A stretch of 64,000 nt of DNA from the NCBI GenBank assembly GCA_963931865.1, contig OZ007506.1, positions 2,124,531-2,188,530 on the forward strand, in the 5' to 3' direction. Made by a program: the position numbers and the translations under genes. This stretch comes from Axinella damicornis (lineage: Eukaryota; Porifera; Demospongiae; Axinellida; Axinellidae). The notes beneath the pieces were generated by a model. The model worked only from the letters and a program-made list of their open reading frames with translations. It was not told the origin of the DNA and ran no database searches. Below, in pieces: positions 25,201 through 36,022 of the stretch; position 1 is the stretch's first letter, and the number at the start of each line of letters is the position of its first letter.

Positions 25201-27185
25201 AAGTTAGTACTTCATTTTATGATGGGTGACTGAGGATGGGTAATGGAGTTTCCCTTGGTTCTTTGCTTTATCAAGAGCTGGAGCAGGCCATCCCTACATG
25301 CAATGTTAGTATTGATCACTCACAGCCAGCAGTAGCTGAGCCTGGACGTATTCATCCAGGTCGTGCAGTCCAGTGACGTCAGGTGCCCCATCACAAACCA
25401 CCAGGTCTGCCTTGCCACCCTCAAAATGGCCAATGATTTCACGAGCTGTTGATTCCTGAATGTGAGAGAATAATATATGAAGTGAGTGTTGAGGAAGGGG
25501 GGGGTCATCCTGCTGCATGGTACCATCACATATTTAACTCACTTTGGTGATATCACCGTGGATCTGAATCACCCCAGGGATGGGGGCCATTAGCTGCAAG
25601 TCCACTGCAACAATCTTCACATCTGCATTCTCTGCGGGCCTGCATTACAAGTTGAGGATGCACATACTCACAGGTGTGTAAACAACGCAAGCAAAGTAGA
25701 TTCTCCAGAGTTAGTGACATGTAGGGAAAGCGGAGAGGGTGGTGGTTGGGAACAACGAGACAAGGAGACAAGGGGAAGGAAGGGAGGGTGGGCCAAGAGC
25801 AAGCCTGGAAGGAGGGGTGGGCCTGGGAACAACTAAGGAGACAAGGGGAAGGAGGGTTGGGCCCCGGGAACAAGGAGACAAGGGGAAGGAGGGAGGGCCC
25901 GGAGACAAGAGGGAGGTAGTGTGTTTGTTGTTAGAGGCAGTTCTGTATAATGATATTCTAGCCTATAGGCCTAACTCGTAGCATGTCACATGATGCTCAC
26001 CTCAGTGTCTTGCTCAGCACCTGACTCCAGCTCCCAGGGGCGGCACACAAGTCAACCACACGTTTTACTCCTGACCACAAGAGAAGAGAAGTCATACTCA
26101 CTTAATCTGGCTTGTGGCAGAAGTATGCAGAAACACATCTGGTTTGAGTTTAGCTCCACGACAAAAGAATGGGTTCTGTTGAAACATGCTGGACAGACAG
26201 AAGACTTTTGAACCATGACAACTGCAACTCTACAACATGAAATGATGATGCCAACAAGCTTAGCTAGCACAAAGGTGGTCCGCAGCTGCAAATACGTGAA
26301 CCATGTCCACTCAAGGGAGGAAACGTTTACTCCGAAGCAAAATGTCAGGTGGGTTATAATTTCTAACGACGTGGATATTGGTCCAGCAGGAAGTACATAC
26401 TTTAGGTATAGATACCAGAAACTGCACACAACTAGAACTGGCTAATATACCCTACTGCCTGCCAGACCTTGGGATGTTTCATATCACTTCCGGGGGGAGG
26501 TAGTCTCGTTCCCAGACAACTTCTCGCACGCGGGGGGAAAAATACGTCTGGTAATCCGCCTATTCCGTTTTGGTTCCGGTGCGCGGGAATGCTGGCGCAT
26601 TGTTCTATTTCAATTTAACTTGTGACGTAACGTAGGATTACGTTCCGACAATCCACAGTGCGCAAGCTGTCCAAGAACATGGATGTTGATCGGGCAATTG
26701 ACACCGCTTGTTTGAGACTAGGCCTTCGAAAAGAGCCGAGAAAGCCATGAAGAACTTTTCTAGTGTTTTGAACATGACGACATAAAGCAAGTAAGCATTC
26801 CGTTTACGTGACACGCAATAATTTCAAATTGCACGAACCGAAATGGAATAGGCAGGTTCCCGACTTTACTTCCCCTCTCGGCAGAATGTAAAGTCTGGCC
26901 TGCGAGACAATGGGGGGGGGGGTACTTTAACAACGGCACATAATGTACCAGACCTAGAAAGTGACATGAACTATTCCCTGTGTAGATTTGATACTGCCTG
27001 CAGCATGCATGTTACAGACAGAACAAATTTGCATACATGTTCACTAGCTATAGGTTTTATGTACCCGAGAGGATGCCATACTCTTCATCCACATGGATGA
27101 GCTTATAGGCACTCCTTGCTCTCCAACCTTCCTCCTTGGCTAGTCGGTAGTAGATATCGCGTTTGTCTTTGGACGTGCGGCCCAT
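15770..27185 (-). CDS. FTSJ1: tRNA 2'-O-ribose methyltransferase FTSJ1/TRM7
   Basis: SAM-dependent enzyme expected to methylate the 2'-OH of anticodon-loop positions 32/34 in the cytosol. Exons (minus): 27065-27185, 26001-26070, 25543-25639, 25324-25455, 24447-24603, 23951-24034, 16967-17067, 15770-16051. They total 1,044 nt, 347 aa. The start [18 protein letters not shown] is the family's standard N-terminus. The SAM motif [13 protein letters not shown] and all four expected catalytic residues are present: K28 (RSAYKL), D118 ([11 protein letters not shown]), K158 (FVAKIFRG) and E193 (SSIEAF). The tail [13 protein letters not shown] matches the family's C-terminal conserved patch. The intron 17068-23950 is ~6.9 kb of mostly tandem repeat, unusual for an otherwise compact gene. 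Confidence 0.95.
16097..16267. repeat. (GT)n microsatellite with GTGCACTGT breaks
   Basis: GT runs broken by TGTGCACTGTGTG at regular places, in the last FTSJ1 intron (16052-16966). It is some 45 bp upstream of the last-exon acceptor on the minus strand. The rest of that intron shows no gene. Confidence 0.9.
18305..18917. repeat. Higher-order duplicate, copy 1 (period 826 bp)
   Basis: This 613-bp stretch of the 21-bp array reappears at 19131-19743 with no difference seen by eye, including irregular units. That indicates a recent block duplication by unequal exchange. Confidence 0.8.
19131..19743. repeat. Higher-order duplicate, copy 2
   Basis: Second copy of 18305-18917, offset by 826 bp. 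It diverges from the first just outside both limits. Confidence 0.8.
22545..23082. mobile_element. TIR element with 8-bp target duplication, inside the 21-bp array
   Basis: Ends GGTAGTTACTAAAATCC and, inverted, GGTGGTTACTAAAATCC, followed on both sides by GAACGGAACGG-type sequence and a second CCTACTAAAATACGGAACG block. Flanked by TATTTACA at 22537-22544 and 23083-23090, an 8-bp duplication as made by hAT-like transposases. No transposase frame, so non-autonomous. Confidence 0.85.
24190..24367. repeat. GAGGCTGGGGGAGTCCTGG tandem repeat
   Basis: Roughly eight imperfect copies in the FTSJ1 intron 24035-24446. The rest of that intron shows nothing recognisable. Confidence 0.75.
24604..25323. 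other. FTSJ1 intron without recognisable content
   Basis: The 720-bp intron between the exons at 24447-24603 and 25324-25455. No repeat array, TIR element or ORF of note. Confidence 0.6.
25730..25915. repeat. GGGAACAAGGAGACAAGGGG tandem repeat
   Basis: About five purine-rich units in the FTSJ1 intron 25640-26000. The minus-strand Pro/Ser ORFs across it are artefacts. Confidence 0.75.
26501..26910. mobile_element. Possible TIR element with a helicase-like ORF relic
   Basis: The left border TAGTCTCGTTCCCAGAC and right border GTCTGGCCTGCGAGAC resemble the TAGCC/TAGTC family ends. Inside, ATG at about 26680 reads [19 protein letters not shown] and then breaks. It recalls the N-terminus of RecQ-like helicase ORFs seen near invertebrate repeats. 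It lies in FTSJ1 intron 1. The helicase reading is tentative. Confidence 0.35.
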
Positions 27186-27230
27186 TACACTGTTATAGCC
27201 GGCCGGCACAGCTAGCTACACACAGGCGTT

Positions 27231-27279
27231 TAGTCTCGTTCCCAGACCGCGTCTCCGGGAGGGTCTGGGAACGAGACTA
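27231..27279. mobile_element. Minimal TAGTC-family palindrome, FTSJ1 5' flank
   Basis: A 49-bp inverted repeat: TAGTCTCGTTCCCAGACC, a short centre, then the exact inverse ending in TA. It lies only 46 bp upstream of the FTSJ1 start codon, so it may be in the 5' UTR or core promoter. Confidence 0.8.
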
Positions 27280-27985
27280 ACAGGCGTTCCCGCCTTTCCG
27301 TCAAAAGTTTTCCATGTCCTGGAAGCCAGCTTCCTCTCAGTCTCTGAACCCCTTCTTCTAACCACCGTCTCCAGCTTGTCTGCAACCTGCAGGGTAACCG
27401 CTATATGTGGGTAAAAACAACCGATGTTTTTGCAGTGATGCATGCACATGGCGCATGCAAGCTTCAATCAGCTTGCCCGTTAGGATCACATAACAGAGAT
27501 AATACAGAACTGTCCACGGGCTTATGCAGCATGCAAATCACGTACTGTCATGCACTGTCAATTAACCTCAGGCTGCAGAATTCCAGCACAAGAACTGTAT
27601 AATATTATATGCTGCACACCACAGTGCTGCACACTGTTCCTGTGACCTTGCATTCTGCAGGGCACTAAGGATTGACAAAAAAATTGTGCCCACAAGCATG
27701 CACATAAAAGCCACAGACAACAGAGAATTAGAGTGACAGTAGACATGCAAGGCTATATGGACTATCCAGATTTGCAACCAAGCATAATAAGCTTATAATT
27801 ATGTTGAACAGCAAGAAAAAATCTGGTCAGCAAGGTGTTGATTATACTACAACACAGTGCAGCAGGTATTCATTTTCTACTCATACATGTAGTCACTAAT
27901 TTCCATCAGAAACAGTCATAACTATGGTAACCTAAACACAGAAGAAAAAGTCCTGATTTTAAAAACTTTATCGATGAAAAGTTCT
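27280..27985. other. Spacer between FTSJ1 start and ACSBG copy 1 stop
   Basis: Both genes lie on the minus strand. The spacer must hold the FTSJ1 promoter and the 3' end of the upstream ACSBG gene. I see no exact AATAAA on the minus strand and no other gene. Confidence 0.55.
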
Positions 27986-29108
27986 TCAAGATTCACTGTA
28001 CATGGCCTCAATGGTTGCTGAGTATTTCTTGACCACGACAGGGCGTCGGAGCTTCAGGGTGGGGCCTACAATAAGAACACACAAGGTCAGATCACAGCTA
28101 GTGAGGCCATGATAGTCGTGACATACAATATATCATGAGATGGCATGACTTGTGTTATTTTCACATATCGCAGGAGCACATGAGCCACCAAAGGCGGCGA
28201 AGGAGCGTCAAACTCAGCATGTGCGCCCTATCCGAAGTAGTAGTCCTTCCAAAATTTAACCTTATACGGCAAGGGGCCGTTATGTAGAAGTGTGAAAAAC
28301 AAATTGTCGTTTGTGCGGTACCGCAAAGGTCTTCCATATAAGGTATAACTGTAAGGCGTCAGGATTTACTAGTTCAACGCTCCTTCGCCACCTTCGGCAG
28401 CTCATGCGCTCCTGCATATCGTGACATAAACACGAACATAAAACTCCAGGACATAACTTCTATATCGTGGCATCCCCAATCACAGCAACCTGGTACCCTG
28501 CTCTATGGCCTCACTTCGAACACTTACCAAGCTCTCCTCCGGGTATGGAGAAGTCAGAATTCAGAAGCGTCCACTTTTGAACCTGCAGACAGAGATAATG
28601 CATGTTAGTGAGAATTTGGCTGAGGTCATAAAATACCAATAACTAGTACTTTCACTTCCTATCTAGGGTCAAAGGTGGCCAATAAGATATACATAGTTAG
28701 ATCATGGGTAATGCCCTCATACACTGCTAGTCTCATTCCAAGACTTGACCAGAATGTGGGAACCAGACAGCATTGTCCCTATCCAACCCGATGACACATC
28801 TAAGAGATTAAGTAATAGTTGGTCCTGTCTAAACTCTCCTAGATGGCAGTGAACATGATCTGCAATGTGTGTTACCTACCCTCTGCGCTCGCGAAGTTGA
28901 AGCCTCGTTGGCCCTATTCAACCCCTCCTGGATGGCCGTGAACACAGCTCGGTCCTCTTCAGCCACTATCTCTGAGACCTTGGTGTTGCGGGAGCCGAGG
29001 TTCTCAATCATCTGCCTTGCCTGTGGGATAAGGGCATCCTTGGGCTCTCCCGTGTCAGGGTCTATCTCACACTGTGTGACAGGATTGTGGATGGAAGAGA
29101 GAGGAGGT

Positions 29109-29193
<85 letters not shown>

Positions 29194-32100
29194 GTGGGGA
29201 GGGAGGGGGTGATTGAGTGATACAATCAGGGACAAGTTCTCCTGGTAGGGGAAAAGATAGTCTCATTCCCAGACTGATTATCCAGTGCGTGTATCGCTTA
29301 CTAAAAGCAATCCGTGCTGGGGTTGGTTGGGTCTGGGACCGAGACTACATCCGGTTGGCTAGCTACATCTGGGTTGGCTAGCTACATCTGGGTTGGCTAG
29401 CTATATCCGGGTTGGCCAGTTACATTGGGGTTGGCCAGCTACATTCGGGTTGGCCAGTTACATTGGGGTTGGCCAGCTACATCCGGGTTAGTCTCATTCC
29501 CAGACTGTTTATCCAGCACGTGTATCACTTCCAGTATAACACGTGATGATGTGGGCACTATTATGACGTCACATAACTACATGTGTGCATTAATTAGGGC
29601 CGAGCTGTAAGCTAGCCTCCTAAAGCAGCCTGGGAATGACGCTAGCTGTTGTAAATACCAGCTGGTGTATGGAATAACAAGCTGCTGAAGTATCCATAAG
29701 GTGACAGTAGAGTAAGACCTGAGTCATCATTCTGAAAGGTGAATTCATATTGCCATTTGAAGTGAAAACAAACCACTGTTTATGATTGAGGGGTGAGTTA
29801 ACTTCAGATGGAGGAGATGGGATGCTATCCTATGCACCTTGAGGGTCATGAGGCAAGTCAGGAACTTCTTCTTGTCCCCGACGACCATCACGTTGCTGAT
29901 GAAGGGCAACTCCCTCTTAATGGCATTCTCAATGAGCACTGGAGGGATGTTCTCACCACCGGATGTAATGATCAGTTCTTGAAGGAAGAGAGGAGAGGAA
30001 AGAAGGAAGAGAGAGAGGGGGGAAAGAAGGAAGAGAGAGAGAGAGGAAAGAAGGAAGAGAGAGAGAAGGGAGAGGACAGGGAGGGGAAGGGAAGGAGAGG
30101 GGAGGGAAGGGAAGGGGAGGAAAAATGGATAGGGAAGGAATGAAAGGAGGGGGGAGGGGAGGAGAGGGACGTAGGGAGAGGAGGATTGTGTTATCTTTCT
30201 CCAAGAGAAGAGTCATTATCAAGTCGCGGTAGTTGTTAAGACCGTGACTTACCTTTGATCCTACCAGTGATGTACAAGAATCCATCCTACAGTGGAACAG
30301 GGACAATACACACCTTGAGTACATCCTATCACAGCCTCGCAGAGCCCGCATGCATGCATGGGACAGGTGGAACTACATCATAGCCACGTTACACGATTAC
30401 ATCAACAGCTTCAACCCAAACTAAAGATTGCATCACAGTTACAAGAATGATTATCATTGCATTTTCCTAGGGGACGGCAAGGGTCAACATCTAACCGCAT
30501 CAAGTTTTCCAATGTCCCCCGAGTGCAGCCATCCATCGTTGTCGATGGCCTCCAATGTCTTCTCTTCATTGTTGAGATAGCCCATGAACACATGGCGGCC
30601 ATAGAAGCATATCTGGGTAGAAGACAGGCAACGGTGGATTGTCACGGGAGTGTCGTGCTAGTCGCATGTAGTGGCCTTGATGTGACAGTCATGTGACCAA
30701 AACATGTTTTTAACATGACTGTCACATGACATTCTCATAACCCACCTCTCCTTCCCCCGCCTCATCTTGGTTAAATATCTTGGTTTGGACTCCTTTGATG
30801 GGTTTGCCGCAGCTCCCGACCCTCCACATGTTGTGCTGGACGAGGTTCAGTGTGTGGGGTCCAGAGCTCTCGCTCATGCCGTACAACTCCATGAGGGGGA
30901 TATTGATGGACATGAAGTAATCGTGGACCTCTTTGCGAGTCGGCGCAGCTCCCACAACGAATATCCTGCAATGCTGGAAGCCCAAGGCTTCACGGACCTT
31001 CTTGAATACCAGGTGGTTGGCAACGGCCCACCCCCAGGGCAGACCCCGACTGCAAAGTAGCGATACAATACTGATAATGGAGCAACTACAGCTGTGACCA
31101 GTTTCAAGCTACTCTTGTCACAATCAATATATTAAGATTTTAACGTGTGTGTGTGTGTGTGAGTGACGGAAGTGGGATGTTCGTGGGGTGGGACTAGACT
31201 AGTGACGTGCAACCTTCGTACTTCAATTTACTGAACCTTGAATTCTGCAAAGAATGTTCGAGAACATTGGGCATGGGCTGAAAAGCAGCAGTTGAAGCGG
31301 AGGAGCAGCAGTTGAAGTGGACGCAATCAGGGAGCAGCAGCAGAAGCGGACGCAATCGGGGAGCAGCAACTGAAGCGGATGCAAGCCCACGAGCAGCAGC
31401 TGCAATCGTGGAGCAGCAGCTGAAGTGGACGCAATCAGGGAGCAGCAGCTCTGCACAGAGAGCTGTAGTTCATTAAAATGGTACATGTACGTGCAGGCAA
31501 CAAAGTGGTGAATGCTTTTCTCACTTCCTCTGTTTGTTCATGTTTCCTTTGAGGCCTTTGTTCTTGGCCCAGGTGCCCATGACTCTCTTCAAACCTCTGA
31601 TGTTGGCGCTGAATTCCTGAAGACGCTCCATCATCTTCTCGTACACCCTTCAGAGGAGGGCAAGAGGGAGAGGGGGAGGAGAGGAGGAGGGGAGGAGGAA
31701 CGTAGGGAGAGGGGGAGGAGGGGAGGGGAGGAGGGGGAGGGGAAGGACAGGAGGGGAGGAGGAAGATAGGGAGAGGGGGAGGAGAGGAGGGGGGGAGGAG
31801 GAGGGGAGGAGAAAGGTAGGGGGAGGGGGAGGAGACAAGGAGGGGAGGAGGAACGTAGGGAGAGGGGGAGGAGACGAGGAGGGGAGGAGGAACGTAGGGA
31901 GAGGGGGAGGAGAGGAGGAGAGGGGAGGGGAGGAGAAAGGTAGGGGGAGGGGTAGGAGGTGGAGGAGAGGAGGAACGTAGGGAGAGGGGGAGGAGACGAG
32001 GAGAGGAGGAGGAAGTAGGGAGAGGGGGAGGAGACAAGGAGGGGAGGAGGAACATAGGGAGAGGGGGAGGAGAGGAGGAGAGGGGAGGGGAGGAGAAAGG

Positions 32101-33572
32101 TAGGGGGAGGGGAGGAGAAAGGTAGGGGGAGGGGTAGGAGAGGAGGGGAGGGAGGAGGAAGGAAAAAGAGGGGATGAAGAGAAAAGGCAAGAGGAGGAGG
32201 GGAAAAGCAGAAGGATGGGAAGAACAAGAGGAGAGGAGGAGGAAGAGGATGGAAAATTGCCTCCATGTACATCATTCTCCTGCCAACAATGAGAGTAAGT
32301 AGTTATGTACCTTGGCACTCCAAAGAAGATGGTTGGCTGTGCTTCCTGCAGTGTCTTTCCAAGGGAGCCCTGTGATGGGGTGTAAGATGTGAGGGATGTA
32401 ACGTGATGGGGTGTAACATGTGAGGAGTGTAACATGACGGGGACAGGATGTAACGTGACGGATTGTAATGTGATGGGGTGTAATGTGATGGGGTGTAACA
32501 TGTGACAGGGTGTAACGTGACGGATTGTAATGTGATGGGGTGTAATGTGATGCAGTGACTGGCTATAACGTGATGCGGCATAACATGTGATGCGGCGTGA
32601 CACGTAACATGTGATGGGGTTTAAAGTGATGCAGCGTAACGTGATGGGTGTAACATGTGGCAGAGTATAACTGTGACGGGGTGCAATGTGATGGGGTGTA
32701 ACATGTGACAGGGTGTAACGTGACGGAGTGTAAATCCTAGCTACAAATACCTAGGACTAGTTTCGTTTGTGAGAATTTATAGAGCTGCAAGTTCATTTTG
32801 AGAGTGCCATGTTGAGTGCGAGCATGAGCAGGCTCGTGCGGACACCATAAGACATACTGTGCTTGTGCTGTACGGTAGGTTTTCTATGTCCCTCCCACCT
32901 CTAGGTCAGGACTCAGAAGATGCAGTGTCTACGTAGTTCTGCACAACGATGTAGTGAAGTGTCATTGTTGAAAGACTTTAACAGTAGTGACAATTATGGT
33001 AGAGAAAAACTGTGTAGGTGGAGACAGGCCCCCACAGCTCACGTGGCAGTCCACAAAATATGATTCAGAAATACTCACTTTCAGAGCGTCAGGCTGTGCG
33101 AAATGTACGGTAGCACCTGCTAATAACGGCAGATAGATGTCCGTCATCTGCAGGGGATGAACACAGGCAAAGTAATGAACTTGGAAAGAGAGAGGGAGGC
33201 ATCACAGTGTCATGTGACTGACATGTGACCGACATATACCTGGGCAGCAATGTGACTCAGTGGAAGGTAGCTAACTCCTTTCTCTTTTCCAAACACCAGA
33301 CGCCCGTAACTCCGCTCAAGCGATTTCGCACAGAATGTGAGCTGAAAACACAAGTTTCAAAATCATGATAGCACAACAATGGCCTCTTCAGAACTTACAT
33401 TGTCATGGCTAAGCATGACTCCTTTGGGGCTGCCAGTTGTCCCAGACTGTGTCAGGTGGGTGGGTTGGAGGGAGAGAGGGAGGGGGGAGAGATGGAGGGG
33501 GAGGGTTGGAGGGAGAGAGGGAGGGGGGAGAGATGGAGGGGGAGGGATGGATGGAGGGGGAGGGAGGTGGAA

Positions 33573-33608
<36 letters not shown>

Positions 33609-34279
33609 GATGGAGGGGAGGGAGATGGAGGGGAGGGAGAGTGGGAGGAAGGTATGGAAGGGAGAAAGAGGGAGGGAGTGAAGGATAGGGAAGGAAGGAG
33701 GGAGGGAGTGAAGGATGGGGAAGGAAGGATGGAGGGGATGATGGAGGAGGGAGGAATTGGGAGGGAGGGTTAGAGGCAGAAAGGGAAAACGGGGAGAGGA
33801 GGGAAGTAGGAATAAAGGAAGAAACGGAGAGAGCAGAGAGGAGGGAAAGAGGGAGGGAGAGAGAGGGAGGTATACATAGTTATCTACAACACACATCAGC
33901 ACCAATGACAACCCTCACTATTTGTACACTAGTTTCATTAACCTTTGCACTCTAGGGATCTGTTGAGTAACAAACTGCATGTTGCCCTAACTCACAGTGT
34001 AGATGAGCAGGGCGCAGTGCTCTGGCCTCTGGGACGTGATCTTCTCCTCCACCACACTTGTCTCTACTTCAGCACCCAGCTTCAGAAACTCCTCCCACTG
34101 CAAGAGGAACACGCACAGTCCATAGACAGCCGACAGTATGGCCACCAGCTCTGAGTAAGTTGCTAACAGTTGATGAGTGTTAGAGGGGAGAGACTGAGAG
34201 CTAGCTCTGACTAGCTACCCATGTCACTCCTATAGTGATACATACAGCTGCCAACTGACCCGTCTTTAATAGTATAGGG

Positions 34280-34326
<47 letters not shown>

Positions 34327-35956
34327 GGTGGATGTGCTTGCTTGTGGGTCACCTCATAGACATTGGGGTATTGTTGACTGAGCTTCCCCTTGTACTGCAC
34401 AATGGCCTTCAGGTGAGGGAGACGGTCCCTGACCTGCAGAGGAGGACCACACGCATCAACTACAAATACCTCTGAAACACAGACCATTGAGCATCCAGCC
34501 ACCCCACAAGCATGGTCACCATGAAATCAACAAGCAGTTATAGATCTACTACAAGGAGGCAGGGGTAGGTGGGAACAATCCCCAGTGCTAAAAAAAAAAT
34601 TCTCTTAAAAGTAATTTAGTGATGGCCTGTCATACTCCACCCTCTCAAAAAAAAACAACAAACGGAAATACTATTACCATCCCCAGTTGCAGAATTTAGG
34701 GAGATGGGAATTGGCATTCCCATGACTCAGGAGGCATGGAGAGCATGTCATGTAGCTCATATCTCAGGTACTCAACTCAGGCACGGGTATTGCACTCAAA
34801 GCCAGATTCTTTGCGTACATCGCCGTCTGAAAGACTTCCTGTCATGTGACCACATTCTTTGCATCTGATTGGTACATGATCAGTAAAATATGCATAACTT
34901 ACGAGTAGAACTGCACCCTGCTCTTTAGGTCGTAAATCAATCTCCTCTCAGTGGAATAATAATAATCACAGTCAACTGTGCTTGTGCACTGCAGCCCGAT
35001 ATTAACCTTTGACCTTTGTGCAAGTAGCCAGTGGTGTATGCACCAGACTACTTCATCCTTCAAAAGTTCAATCAGAAATCCCCAAAGTATACTCACAATG
35101 AACTAGCTACCAAAATACCTCCAGTATCTTGTCCAGCTGCTTTTGATCCTCCACCACAATGATGTTGGCCTTGCAGTTGTCCACAACGTAGTGGCAGGCC
35201 TCCGGGCTGTTAGTGGTGTACACTCCAGCTGCCAGTCCACTGTACACGCAAACATACACATACACAATGTCATAATGTCACACCATTCCTGCACATCCAC
35301 AACATAGTGGTAGCTAGCCTCGTTCCCAGGCCGCATGCGGAACGAGGCTGACATGCACTCATGCTGTCGCTTGGTTGGCCTGGGAGTGAGGCTAGGGTTG
35401 AACTGTGAGCATACAAACATTTCAAAGCTGAGCGATAGGGAGAAGAGACGTAATTGGTACCAAATTCCCAATAGGTGAGGGGTGTGTGTGGGGGAGGACA
35501 ACTTCAGTGTAAACAGTTGTGTTTCTAAAACTAACTAGCTCATCTCACTTCCTGTCCATCTACCACACACCATTGACAGTACAGCTGGTGACCTTAGTCT
35601 CATTCAGAGGCTGTTCTCAGTACATGTGGTGAGGCCTGGGTATGAGGGACCCAAGCTTATCATCACCACAGAGAATTCTGGCTGGAAAATGCCTAATCTG
35701 GAATTGTTGTGGAGTGTTGTTTTTTTAGTGACATATACTGCTGGCTACAGGCAACCAATCTCATGCCCAGCTGGAAAATGAGAGGCAAAATCCGGCCATC
35801 TGGTTAGCCTCACTCCCACCGCCAGTATTTGCATACAGCAAGCAATCAAATACTGGTGATGGGAATGGTCTGGAACGAAGCTACCATCTGGTAACATTGG
35901 GCACTATACAACACACACTGCACACGCAAACACAAACAAACAAACAAACACGCAAG

Positions 35957-36022
<66 letters not shown>

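Noticed and set aside
31435..32603. Pro/Ser/Leu-rich minus-strand ORFs up to 317 residues
   Set aside because: Translation of a purine minisatellite in an ACSBG intron, only touching small real exons at the ends.
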